Assembly (NCBI GenBank): GCA_028095005.1 | Contig: CM051459.1 | Coordinates: forward strand, 318,248,513 to 318,312,512 | Source of the DNA: Rhynchospora pubera | Lineage: Eukaryota; Streptophyta; Magnoliopsida; Poales; Cyperaceae | Direction: 5' to 3' | DNA: 64,000 bases | Shown: positions 37,657-48,569 of the stretch, piece by piece | Position numbering within the stretch: position 1 is the first letter of the stretch | Layout of the letters: each line of letters begins with the position of its first letter | The notes under the pieces: generated by a model | Databases searched by the model: none | Seen by the model: only the letters and a program-made list of their open reading frames with translations | What the model was told of the DNA's origin: nothing | Program-made: the position numbers and the translations under genes

Positions 37657-37807
37657 GGCTCCGTTTGGATAGGTGTGGGAAGAAGGGAAGAAGTGAGAAG
37701 AAGTATTGGAAAGTGTGTAACTTTATGAAGAGATTGGATTATTTATAATTTTTTTTCTTCCCTTCTTCTTTCTTCCTACTTCTTCTCAACGCATCCAAAC
37801 GGAGGCC
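37657..37807. mobile_element. Short MITE, about 151 bp, same family as 34455-34593
   Basis: The left end GGCTCCGTTTGGATAGGTG and a right end with CATCCAAACGGAGGCC are inverted repeats. The interior matches the reverse complement of 34455-34593. The target duplication is unclear. Confidence 0.6.
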
Positions 37808-38159
37808 TAGAGAAAAGTAGTAGCGTCAGTTTTCATCCGTAGGGTCTCTCTCTCTGTTCTCTTTTTTTTTTCGTTCTTCACTCATAACTTATGAATAACT
37901 TATACTTAGGTTTTCCTTTTCGTTCTTCACTCGTCAAGTCATTTTGATTATTCAAGCTAAATTTGCCCGCTCATACAAAGCATTCATAAAAAATGAAGAA
38001 AACTTGGTAAATCACAAGAAGTGCAATAAAATGCGGCAAATTTATAAATGACACATCACTATAAGCACCATTTTTATACTTTAGTCTTGATTTGGATTGT
38101 TCGGAACTCGAAAGTACATTGTAGGACCTTTGAGCTTATAATAGGCCTTTCTTCTCAAT

Positions 38160-38246
38160 TGTTGTGTTGTGCTTGTTATTAGTATGGGCCAACACTCGAA
38201 AGGTCATTTGTTGTGTTGTGCTTGTTATTAGTATGGGCCAACACTC
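38160..38246. repeat. Two-copy tandem duplication, 49-bp period
   Basis: A stretch of about 38 bp starting TTGTGTTGTGCTTGTT is repeated exactly with an offset of 49 bases. The spacer is CGAAAGGTCAT. It is a simple local duplication. Confidence 0.85.
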
Positions 38247-38473
38247 ATAATTTATGTAATGCCTAGAATTCTGTCATTGTTTTTCAGAATGTGTAAATTT
38301 AACATACAATATCTTGAACAAATTTTGAGATTTTCAATTTTCTTTATCACTTATTTAGTCCACAATAATTTGAAATTTTTTTTATTTTTCCTAAAGGAAG
38401 GAAAATTTTAGTTGATCCATAAATTGAGAAGTTTATCCAAAGATGCATATTTTTGCTCATTATTTATAATTAT

Positions 38474-38487
38474 CCCCCCCCCCCCCC
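38474..38487. repeat. Poly-C run of 14 bases
   Basis: A homopolymer in AT-rich DNA downstream of the phylloplanin-like gene. The exact length should be treated with caution. Confidence 0.8.
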
Positions 38488-38947
38488 ATCTTAATGTTAG
38501 AATCAGTACACGGAATTATTTTCATCATTTAGACTAAATTAATCGTGTCATACGACACAAGATGCGAAAAACAAAGAATATTTTGAAATTTAATCGGCAA
38601 ATATCGCAACCAATTATATATTCCAAAACATAAAGAAGTTATTTCTTTTCAATTAACAGTAGCTACGCCACACGCCACGCAGTGAAATAAAATTTCAGCG
38701 GTCAGAAAAAGAACGAATTATATAGAAAATAGCATTTGTTTCATTAAAAATATTCTCATACAACGAAACATAAAAAGTTACAAAGTGACACACAAGCACT
38801 TTAATGTTCCCGTACATAATAAAAAGTTCAACAAGGAGACATAAGTAGTATACATGATATGAAAGGTATTATGCAAAACAAATATACTTATGCATGCACT
38901 GCATACATAAGATCTATTGAATCAAGAGCAGCACTAATTTCAATAGT

Positions 38948-39541
38948 CTAATACGGACAAAAGACGAAGTCGCCTGGTGTCAGTACTCCAGTCAGGATTT
39001 TGGCGGCACTGATGGATGACTGAAGGTATCCAGCCGTTGTGAATGCCGCGTTGCATTGCGACAGAGGGGTTGTCACCTTCAGTTTGCAGGCTTCCCAATA
39101 TTGTACCGTTTGTACGGTGTATAAAACAGTATCAATGGTACCACAGTTGAAATTGAACAGACCAAATTCGTTTGTAGTAGTAGTAGCAATCACCTTTGCT
39201 TCGCAATATAGCTCCACAGTAGCACCTGCAATCAAGCAGCAGAAAATCATTAAGATTATATATGTATATGTGTCGTACATATTCAATCATCAGACATCGA
39301 TCTGCTATATATGAAGAAATTATTTTGATGTACGTCTTTAGTAGAGGGAATGCTTCTAGTTATTAATTATCATGTTGGTCACGTCCTTACCTCTAAATGG
39401 GTTAGCACATGGGGAAGCAGCGTTCAGGGTGGTTTCAGAACAACTAACATATCCAGATAAAGCCAATTGCAGCAAATCTGACTGAACCGATACAGTGACC
39501 CCGAGAAGTACGACGAGGATGAGAATATTTTTAATGGCCAT
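38948..39541 (-). CDS. Phylloplanin / Ole e 1-like secreted protein, two exons
   Basis: Small secreted protein of 142 residues. Exon 1 is 39391-39541 and exon 2 is 38948-39225; the intron is GT-AG (165 bp) and splits a Gly codon. Residues 1-21 form a hydrophobic signal peptide. The mature part has spaced cysteines (CSETT, SPCANPF, LYCEAK, FNCGT, EACKL, SQCNA, FCPY) and the TPLSxCNA block typical of phylloplanin-like proteins, a branch of the Ole e 1-like family. The founding tobacco member is a leaf-surface glycoprotein with antifungal activity; whether this one acts so is inference. A TATA box lies at 39621-39627 on the minus strand, about 80 bp before the start. Its upstream region has relatives at 42530-42700 and 50870-51030. 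Confidence 0.85.
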
Positions 39542-39620
39542 ATTTTGGTGCTCGGTGAGTATGTATGTATGAGGCTAACTTGTTTTGTTGGTGTGTCCTT
39601 CATACTTGAATTTGGCTCCT

Positions 39621-39627
39621 ATTTATA
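39621..39627 (-). promoter_or_regulatory. TATA box of the phylloplanin-like gene
   Basis: On the minus strand the sequence CCTATAAATAGGAG has a consensus TATAAAT core. The spacing to the ATG at 39541 fits a short 5' leader. Confidence 0.7.
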
Positions 39628-40636
39628 GGTTGGAGCTAGGTAATTTTAAAGAGAACTCATGCAGCACGAGATCAATATATTATCCGAGTCAACTCTTGGT
39701 TGAACTAAAAAAAATAGATATGGCTCCGATATTGTTGCACTTTGCAAATCATGTACATGTGAGTATGTGACTACATTGGCTGGATATATTATATATAGTT
39801 GGAACTTCATGCATCAACGAATAATTTGTTTCCTCTAATAATTTATTTTTATTGAAAGAACTCTGGTGTGCCAAGACTTATCTCTTTTTTTTCTAATAGC
39901 AATATTAAACATTAATTATACTTACAAGAAATTTCGATGACTATGGCCTACACCATCTCTTTTTTTTTGGGTCACAAATGTCCATGACACGATCTCTATT
40001 CTCTAAAAAGACCACAACTCTGATTACATTTTCTCCGTCGCCTCTAGCTCAGAGACTTTTGCCACAAATTAATTTGATTAATTTTGAACTTCTAATCATC
40101 GAATTTTAAATTAGATCCGATATACGAGTTGACTATGATAAGTACAGGCCTCGCGTTACATGAGGTCAGCTGGTTCGTTTGAGAACTACATAAACAAATA
40201 TTTCAAATATCGGTAGTGGTAAAGGAACTTAATTGACTATCAATGGTAATGCTAAGAAAGTTTTGGTTTCAATCAAATAAGAAATTTCAAAAAAAAAAAT
40301 ATTTCTAGTAAAAACTATAAGGTATTACCTATAGAATGAATGCAACTAAATCGTACTTAAGAGAGAGATTAAGAGTTCAATTAATACCTCGATCCTTAAT
40401 TGTAAATCTAAGATGTATTTTTTATTGGCAAGGTAATTGAGAGCTTTTCTTACAGTTCGTTGTATTCGCTTGTTCCAAATATTTCAAATGTTTTCGATCG
40501 AAGGTAATACTCTCAACCAGATGACTCGAAAAAAAAAATCAGGTGACTCATATCGAAAACTCGGATTTTTTAAAAATATATATATTTTTTACTTTAAAAT
40601 CAGTATAAAATATAAACAATTAGAATTTTTTTTTTT

Positions 40637-40740
40637 ACAAAAACGACTACATTTTTTATTGAAGTTGCAAAAAATTTGTAATGTATAGCATTATTTTGGT
40701 CTTTTTTCTTATTTGTTTCAATAAATCCTATATTTCAGAT
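40637..40740 (+). repeat. Partial copy of the tandem host unit (empty insertion site)
   Basis: Matches 42726-42830 and 51063-51167 almost base for base, ending CAGAT. It then runs straight on into GATATGTTAG with no retroelement between. It therefore shows what the Copia 2 target looked like before insertion. Confidence 0.85.
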
Positions 40741-41218
40741 GATATGTTAGTGTGCCACTGTTAGTTTAGAAATGTTAATTTTTAATTCTACAAAAAAAAA
40801 TTAATTTGTGTAAGGAAAACTGTACAAAATAACAATATTAAGGCTAAATACGTCAAATTAAGTAGAAAATTGATGAATTCAACAATTTAAAGTGAATAAA
40901 GTACATTGGTATTTTTAAATTAAGCTTAATATAGCTCCAAAGTTTTTTTAGACATGCTTGATAGCGGCTATTTTTGCATAGCTCTAATGTTTTGGAATGC
41001 GAGTCATATATTTTCACTTATGTATGTGAAAGGTTGTTAAGTTCTTGCCACAAAAGATCTATGGCACATCTCTCGCTGCGATCGCTCCTCTCGTCTCTTC
41101 GAGGGTCAAATCGAGAAACTTTGATCTCTCTCTTCCCTCTATTTTTCAAGATTTTGCATGGCCTCTCTATCTTGTGATCTCAGCTAATCTCGTGTGGCTG
41201 CTATCTTTGATCTCTATT

Positions 41219-41417
41219 AGGGGCGGAATCAGGATTTTCAAATGAGAGGGTGAAAATTATAATATGGATTGTTTCTTGAGTTTTTTAGGATGTGCCGAAT
41301 AAGAATTTTTTAAAATTTTGAAAGAATTAGTATATAATTTTTAAACTTATTATAAGGATCTTTTTGAAAAATTAAAGTATGCCAAGCACACATTGGGATC
41401 CACTTAGTTCCGCCCCT
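41219..41417. mobile_element. hAT-like MITE, 199 bp
   Basis: Ends AGGGGCGGAA and TTCCGCCCCT are perfect 10-bp inverted repeats of the hAT type. The target duplication is not clear. The same element, with one changed base in the left TIR, is at 49560-49759. Confidence 0.65.
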
Positions 41418-42529
41418 GGACTTATTTCTCTATTTCTTTTTTTGTTTTTTCTTGTGATTTCGTTCTGACTTGTAAAAAATCGACTCATTTGCCCTCGAGT
41501 CCGTTCTGATTCGCGGAGTATTCGAACCATGTCCTAAACCCAACAAATAGAAGGAGAATGTTAGGCCCGTATAATGTCCAACAATAATGGCCCAGCATTT
41601 ACATTCATCAATAATTTCTGAAATCATAAATGACAACTGAAAATTTGCAATCTACAGTTTTACCATCGTTTGAATAAAGTGAACATATAAAATAGATAAA
41701 TTGAACATTTCAAAAATAAAAGTGAACACATAAAAATAAATAAGTTCAATAAAAATAAGTTGAATATGCATATAAAAATGCGAAGAACAAATGAAGCTAC
41801 CAGCTGGTACTTAATTTTCAAATTAGCTTACAATAGCATGGAAAATTCGACCAAAAATGAATTTTTGATGGTTGAAATTACAATCTTTTAACAACTGCAA
41901 CATTAGAGGCCACAAAACAAAGGTGTCACAAAAAGTAAAAAAATATACCGCATCAAGGAATACTCTGGTGACACACTGCGGGACATAATATTTTGTAGGT
42001 GCAACTATGAGAGAATTTTCTTGTTATGTGATCACTTAGTTAAATTATGCTTGGTAATTGATAGTATATTAATACTGATTAGTAAAATAATAGATGAAAT
42101 AGTATTGAATAAAAAATAAAATTATTTTCTTATACTGATTGAAAAATTAAAGGTTAAAGATATAAAATTTCAAGATTTAAAAAAAAATGTGTTTTAAATA
42201 TGAACTACTTAAAACAGTATTCCAATTTTAATTTATCGATATTACAATATTTAATTCATAATCATACTTTTATTGCATATTGATGTTTTTTGTATATCAA
42301 AGAATCAAACTACTAGCATATAATTAATTAATTAATTAATTAATTAATTACGGTACCAGAATTTGAATCATGCGTGTTTTAATATTTCGAATTGGTTAAA
42401 CCTTATATCTGTTTTGGATTACAAGCATAATATATTTTTATACTTTTTAGAAATATCAACAAAAAACAAAGAATTTGACAAGAAAGTAGTAATATCTATT
42501 AAAGTTATATGTTAAACCGACCAAATATC

Positions 42530-42700
42530 TATTTATAGGGTGGAGGCTTAGCTTGATATATAATTATAAACTAAACTCATGCAACACGAGATCGATATGA
42601 CGATAAATTATCTGGGCCAACCTCTTCTGTTGAGCTAAAATATACATATGGCTCCGAGATTGTTGCACTTTGCAAATCGTGCACATGTGACTATGCTGAC
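42530..42700 (-). pseudogene. Orphan copy of the phylloplanin-like gene promoter
   Basis: Shares with 39610-39780 the TATA region (ATTTATAGG), CTCATGCAACACGAGATC, and GGCTCCGA-ATTGTTGCACTTTGC blocks in the same order and orientation. The coding part expected to the left is absent. It looks like a promoter left behind by an old duplication and is repeated at 50867-51037. Confidence 0.6.
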
Positions 42701-42830
42701 GGGATTGTAATGTATAGCATTATTTTACAAAAACGACTACATTTTTAATTGAAGTTGCAAAAAATTTGTAATGTATAGCATTATTTTGGTCTTTTTTCTT
42801 ATTTGTTTCAATAAATCCTATATTTCAGAT

Positions 42831-43336
42831 TGTTAGAAAAAGTGTGTGGAGCCATGTCTTGTTATGGTTGGGACGGTCCGGTCCAACACTGGAATGGCCC
42901 GGTCCAACTCTGGACCAGACCGTTCCAGACGGCAGTTATGAATCTGAAAGGTCTGTTTCCAGGCTGGCTATTTATACCCCTCTCTTCTGAAGCGACTCCA
43001 AGGTTGGATTTCGTGTCTTTTGAGATAACCACCATCCTAAAGAGATCAGAGAGAGATTAGAAAGAGGGAGGAGCCATCCTATTGCTTAGAGAGCAATAGG
43101 AAGCACACGCACGAATCGACCGGCATCTAGATTCGTGAAAGGTGACGCCAAGCCCAGTCTTGAGGTTGTGGTGTGCTAGTTGCATACGGAGGAAGACCAA
43201 GAGACCAGGAGGGGTTGCAGCCAGGCTTTGAGAAGAATCTAGGCAATCGATCAACTTCCGCTGCGGTACATCTAAATTCTATGCATGTAGAATAGGATAG
43301 ATGTGCATATAGGTCAAGAACCGACTAAAACCTACA
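42831..43336 (+). repeat. 5' LTR of Copia element 2
   Basis: 506 bp with TGTTAG...CCTACA ends. It carries several GG(A/T)CCGGTCC-type motifs at 42868-42930. Confidence 0.92.
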
Positions 43337-43337
43337 T

Positions 43338-43350
43338 TGTTATCAGAGCC
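43338..43350 (+). other. Primer-binding site of Copia element 2
   Basis: TGTTATCAGAGCC lies one base after the 5' LTR. It differs from the initiator-Met complement TGGTATCAGAGCC at one position (T for G), possibly decay. Confidence 0.75.
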
Positions 43351-43620
43351 ATAAGGTTCTTTTCGAAGTTTTGGTACTGGTTAACCCCTAGAAACTGTAG
43401 ATTTTGGTTGTTTTGTTCTGGTCTGAGATTTGGTTGTTAATGGAGACTCTAATTTTGATATATAATCAGTTTTTGGCTTTAGATCTCATTATTGATGATG
43501 GAACTTATAGCAAATACTGGAGAAAGGTCAATTTAGGGTAGAACAACCTTACTGGTAAAGAAAATTTGATTTCTGAGGAATTCCATCGCTGGAAATACCA
43601 GAATCAGGGTTTCAGCAACG

Positions 43621-43822
43621 TCTGGACCGGACCGTTCCAACTCTGGGACGGACCGTCCCAGGACTTTGCTGACAGGACAGCGTGCAGGTTGGTCCGACCC
43701 AGCAGTGGGACAGGCCGTTCCAGAGGTGGGACGGACCGTTCCAGGCTGGAAATCCTTAACCAGTCTGTAGTTTGTACCTGGGACGGACCGTTCCAATGTT
43801 GGACCGGACCGTTCCAATTGTC
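43621..43822 (+). repeat. Leader cluster of palindromic GGACGGACCGTCC motifs
   Basis: Within 200 bp there are about seven copies of a degenerate unit of the form CTGGGACGGACCGTTCCAG, some in inverted order because the unit is nearly self-complementary. Similar units recur in the LTRs, in the coding linkers (45100-45196, 45450-45560) and after the RT stop (47307-47450). Confidence 0.8.
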
Positions 43823-44259
43823 TGACAGAACAAAATTGTGTAAACCTGTGGTTTGACCTGACCAATTGTGAACATACCTGTATGTCCAACATGGTTTATG
43901 ACTTATCCTCTAGATAACTCAGTGGTTATTACATGCATCCTTGCATAGTTGAGTGATGGTAGATCTTTAGACCTTTCACAAATGGTTATATGCTTGAGTA
44001 GGCCTTTAAGGTTTCTGACTCGCATGTAGACCAAAAGCACACAACGGGTGACTTTGGATTTTAAGATCTAGGTATCTTAACCAATGTCTGAACCTCGCGC
44101 CAATCGAGTTGGTTGGGAGGTGGTGCACTTAGTTCATGTGATTTGATTGGTGGCCCTGGTTGTCATCTCTTGATCATTGTGGCTAGGTTGCATCATCTCT
44201 TGATCATATGTGTTGATGCTAACATGCATACTTGTGCTTTGTCTCTATTTTGTAGAAAG

Positions 44260-45210
44260 ATGTCGGCAAATAAGAGCATAGTCGCTGATCTCAATGCTGG
44301 TGAGAAACTGACGAGCAATAATTACGATGTTTGGCATCGTAAGGTTCAATTTCTCCTTGAGATGCAAGACTTGCATAAGCCACTCACAAAGGAACTCACT
44401 GAAGCCGAAAGGGCCAATCCAAGGCGAGTTCAGGCCAATGAGGATTTCAGGAAGAATGACCGTGCTGCTCGCATAACGTTGCTGAGTAGCATGTCCAATG
44501 ATCTTCTCCTCAGGTTTGAGAGGCACCGCACCACAAAAGAGCTGTGGGAGGCGGTTAAGCTCCAGTATGGTGGTACTTCGACCACCAAGATCCGGCAACT
44601 TACACTAAGGTTTGACGGCTATAAGAAGCGCCCTGAGCACTTTATGAGGGAGCATATCTTAGCCATGTCTAACATGATTAGTGAGTTGCAGCAAGCGGGT
44701 CATGTCCTCTCGGATGAGCAGCAAGTGCAAGCTGTCATCCGCTCTCTACCTCGCTCATGGGAGAATATGAGAGTCAATTTAACTCACAATGACAACATAC
44801 GCACCTTTGATGAGGTGGCGCGTCATGTGGAGTTGGAGGAGGACCGCTTATTGGCTGAGAGAGCCGATAAGGCGGCTGGAGAGGCAATGATTGCCGCCTC
44901 TAAGAACTCGCAGAGGAAACCGAGGCAAAATTTCGGTTCTAAGAAAAATGCGGGTGGCAATGGCGTGGCCAATGCCAAGATTGACAAGAAGCGCGGTAAA
45001 GGGAAGGAGATGCCCAAGGGGGCTTGCTTCAACTGTGATCAGGTGGGATATTTCGCTCGTGATTGCACGAAGCCGAAAAAGGTACCCTCTGAACCTTTTG
45101 GGGCGGACCGTTCCAAAGTGGGGCGGACCGTCCCAAATCCCTTAGAGTCTGGGACGGACCGGTCTGATGCAGAGGATCTGAGCGGGACCGTTCTTTATAA
45201 GGTACTCTGA
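44260..45210 (+). CDS. Gag of Copia element 2
   Basis: Structural capsid-like protein, 316 codons from the MSANKSIVADLNAG start; the longer upstream frame extension is not Gag-like, and an AG acceptor-like site precedes the start. Residues 1-220 are a typical plant Copia Gag (NNYDVWHRKVQFLL, YGGTSTTKIRQLTLRF, DEQQVQAVIRSLPRSW). The zinc knuckle CFNCDQVGYFARDC has Tyr where His is expected (CCYC in place of CCHC), which should weaken zinc binding. The last 40 residues are encoded by palindromic-motif DNA (GADRSKVGRTVPN, SGTDRSDAEDLSGT) and end at a stop, with no protease following. Confidence 0.85.
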   Translation: MSANKSIVADLNAGEKLTSNNYDVWHRKVQFLLEMQDLHKPLTKELTEAERANPRRVQANEDFRKNDRAARITLLSSMSNDLLLRFERHRTTKELWEAVKLQYGGTSTTKIRQLTLRFDGYKKRPEHFMREHILAMSNMISELQQAGHVLSDEQQVQAVIRSLPRSWENMRVNLTHNDNIRTFDEVARHVELEEDRLLAERADKAAGEAMIAASKNSQRKPRQNFGSKKNAGGNGVANAKIDKKRGKGKEMPKGACFNCDQVGYFARDCTKPKKVPSEPFGADRSKVGRTVPNPLESGTDRSDAEDLSGTVLYKVL

Positions 45211-47307
45211 AGCTTTTAAGGGCCACGTGTTTGTTGGAGAGGATTTGAGCGGGACTGTCACGGAAATAGAGTCGAGGGATGCAACATTCCTTGAGAGCGA
45301 CTTTCCAAAGAAAAATGAGGTTTTACGAATGCAAGGACTCTATGAGGACATTCCTTCTGTCAATATTGACATTGGTCAAGAGGTGGAGGTTCAAACTCCT
45401 GAGACCAGGTCAATTGCAGAAGAGAGAACTCAACGAGTCAATCTCGACAGTTGGAACGGACCGTCCCAAGACTGGGGCAGACCGTCCCAGCTGAGAGATT
45501 GTTCTCCTGATCTGACCGGAACGGACCGTCCCAGGTTTGGGGCGGACCGTCCGAATGATGAAAACAGACAGGTTGAAGCAGAACCTCGTAGGTCTGAACG
45601 GGAAAGAGTACCCCGTCGAAGATTTGAGATCGAAGGGGGAAAATGTTCATGGCCGCTTTGGATGGTTTGGTTGTACCGAAAGAGGATGATAAGCCTAAAC
45701 GCAATAGGTCTTTAAAGGCTATCGATTTGGATGAACCAAAGAATGTGCGAGAGGCACTTTCTGGCTTTAACTCTAAGGAATGGTTGCTGGCCATGCAAGA
45801 GGAGATTGATTCCATGAAGAAGAATCAGGTCTGGGACTTAGTTGACTTACCACGAGGTCGTCAGGCTGTTGGGAGCAAATGGGTTCTCAAAGTCAAACGT
45901 AAAAGTGACGGGTCAATTGAGCGTTACAAAGCTCGCTTGGTTGCAAAAGGATTCACCCAAGTAGAGGGAGTGGATTATAAGGAAACCTTGTCTCCTGTGG
46001 TTAGGTTTGCCTCTATCCGCTTGATCCTAGCAATTATCGCTGCAATGGATCTAGAACTATACCAAATGGATGTGAAAACTACATTTCTCAATGGAGAATT
46101 GCAAGAGGAGATATATATGGCACAACCTGAAGGGTTTGTGATTAATGGGAAGGAGCACAAGGTGTGCAAACTTCGCCATTCCATATATGGTCTCAAGCAA
46201 GCATCACGACAATGGAACCTCCGATTCCACCAAGCTATCTTGTCAAACGGCTTTCAGGTGATGGAAGAGGATCATTGTGTGTATGTGAAGAGGTCCATGG
46301 GTGGGTTCTTGATTATGACATTGTATGTGGATGACATATTGCTTGCAGGTAACAACAAGTCGCTGATTGGTTCAACGCGGACTTGGTTGTCCTCTACATT
46401 TGACATGAAAGATATGGGTGAAGCTAGTTATGTGCTAGGTGTCAAGATAACTCGAGATAGAACCAAGATGTTTCTCAGTTTATCTCAAGAAACTTATGTG
46501 AAGAAGATTCTTGAACGATTTGACATGGCTGAATGTCGATTGGTTGACACTCCTATCGACAAGAATACAAGCTTGAGCAGTGACATGTGTCTCAAGACAA
46601 AGGAGGAAAAAGATAAGATGGAAAAAGTGCAGTACTCAAGTGCAGTTGGAAGCTTGATGTATGCCATGATGTGTACAAGACCCGATATATGTTATGCGGT
46701 GAGTCTTGTCAGCCGATTTCAATCGAATCCTGGATTTGCTCATTGGCAAGCAGTCAAGAGGATTTTGAGATATCTCAAGGGCACATCTGACTATGTGCTA
46801 TGCTACCAAGGCAGAGACCTAAATTTAGTCGGCTATTCGGATGCTGATTGGGGTGGAGACTTGGATGAGCGCAAGTCCACTTCAGGTTTCATCTTCATGC
46901 TTGGTAGGAGTGTAATCTCTTGGGCTAGTAAAAAACAAACGTGTGTTGCTTTATCCACCATGGAGGCCGAGTACATTGCATGTTATGCGGCTGCCCAAGA
47001 GGCAATATGGTTGAGGCTTTTTCTAAAGGAACTAGGGGTAGTCAAGGTGCCCATCGGACCTGTGACTATTTATTGCGATAACACTGCTGCTATAGCATTC
47101 TCTAAAGACCCCAAGTATCATGGAAAAGGCAAACAAATTGACATGATATATCACTTTGTTAGAGACAGACAAGAACACAAAAAGATTGTGTTGGAGCACA
47201 TTTCCATTGACGAGATGGTGGCAGACCCATTTACAAAGGCCATAGCTAGGATGCAGTTCCTTAAAATGGTTAGAATCATGGGTTTGAGATCTGCAGGCGG
47301 TTCCTAG
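45211..47307 (+). pseudogene. Broken pol of Copia element 2: integrase tail, RT and RNase H
   Basis: The frame from about 45211 begins in the integrase C-terminal region (GHVFVGEDLSGT, then TEIESRDATFLESDFP), so protease and the integrase HHCC and DDE core are deleted. The linker 45450-45560 encodes motif DNA (WNGPSQDWGRPSQ, GTDRPRFGADRPN). The frame shifts near 45640 at a GGGGGAAAA run. RT and RNase H then read open to 47307 (554 codons from 45643) with YVDD at residues 228-231, the YSDADWGGD and CDNTAAIAFSKDP RNase H motifs, and no stop. RT could still be translated from 45643 but not as part of a normal polyprotein. Confidence 0.85.
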
Positions 47308-48569
47308 GATTGGAACGACCCGTCCCAGATTGGGGCGGCCTGTCCGGATGTCAGCCGGACCGTCTGAAACTGAAAAACAGCTAGGGCATGGCTTGCTTTA
47401 GGCTGGGACGGCCCGTCCGGAATCTGGGACGGTCCGGTCCAATTTTTCAGACTTGTGTATGTATGTATGTGTTTGAACAATTATGTTTTATTGATATATA
47501 TTAAGACACTTGCATTCATTCTTGTTATTGAATTGCCTGTTATTGTTCAATTAAATGTTAGCATGGATGGTAGTGTGTATTTAAACTTGAGATTGTCTTG
47601 CTCACACGAGCAATCGCCTCTAATGCCAGGGGCATGTAGAGATGAGACTAGATTGAGCTATGTGCACTTAGTCAAGGACTAAGGAACCACCTGGGGTGGT
47701 CGAACCTCAATGTCGCTTCAGTCTAGGACTGAAATGAGGCTTGTCTTTTTTTAGGCGATCCGATATGATTGTATCCCCAACAATCATGTAGTTCAAATAT
47801 AGCCGAGGTGAGAATCTCCTTAAAACTCTACGAGTGTTTAAGTGGAGAATCTCAGGATTAGTTACAATAAGGAGTGGTCTAGACCATAGACAATTGGTTT
47901 GCAAACTGAATATGGACTCGAACAACGAATATGAACACACGTCTGTTGGTGCAGATGATTCGTTGTAGCATGTGCTCATACCACATGTGCTAGGCGACTC
48001 TTGGAAGATGGGTTGAGTGGTTCCAGGACCAAGACCGTATGACTCCCCATTGTGTGAGTTCCACAATTACATACCTTTGACTTTTGACTATGTCATGAGG
48101 GGCAGGATCAGTGCCTGCTACTTTGGTGTGTACCCTATGGTGATGCATATTCCTCCTGTCGGGGCATTGCTGGGAAAGCGACTGATTTTGTTCTGATTTT
48201 CATGAGACAAAGGAAAGATCAGATTCGATTTGCACAAATGAGAGATCTGTTGGTGTTCAGGATCCACCAAACTCGTCATTTGGACTGAGGTTGGGAACAT
48301 ACAGCAGACTAAGACTGAAAAGGAAAGGACATGTATCATTGAGCGGTCGATAATGTCCAATCTAGTGCAAGTTTGAATGTATCTAAGGTACTAGTATACA
48401 CAATTATCTAACTGTTTTTATAAAAGGGTAGATGCTTTCTTGCTGGCCTTAACTTTGTTATGGTGAGGCGTTTTAGCTCCCGCTTGACAGGTGTATGCGC
48501 TGGTCGCACGGTCCATTTGCCGTATGAGGTCTGACTCTGTGTTTGGCAACAATGTCTCCAAGAGGGAGA
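47308..48569 (+). other. 3' untranslated region of Copia element 2
   Basis: Long (1.26 kb) non-coding stretch between the pol stop and the 3' LTR. The first 140 bp carry more palindromic motifs. The polypurine tract AAGAGGGAGA sits at 48560-48569, immediately before the LTR. No envelope-like frame seen. Confidence 0.75.

Larger units (their letters stand above)
40741..42830 (+). repeat. Tandem host unit, copy 1 (about 2.09 kb)
   Basis: Collinear with 49081-51167. Divergence is uneven by eye: about 24 substitutions in the first 670 bp (about 3.6%) but only about 5 in the remaining 1430 bp. Contents: a hAT-like MITE at 41219-41417, a dispersed-repeat part (41880-42290), an (AATT)n run (about 42320-42350) and a relic of the phylloplanin-like promoter (42530-42700). 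No gene inside. Confidence 0.85.

Noticed and set aside
43533..43892. Open frames on both strands across the motif-rich leader (119 and 96 codons; again at 51870-52202)
   Set aside because: The palindromic motif has few stop codons in any frame and reads similarly on both strands; this explains the open frames without coding function.
44245..45032. Minus-strand frames opposite the Copia 2 gag, and the same at 52582-52935
   Set aside because: Shadows of the gag coding frame; the pair recurs only because gag is duplicated.
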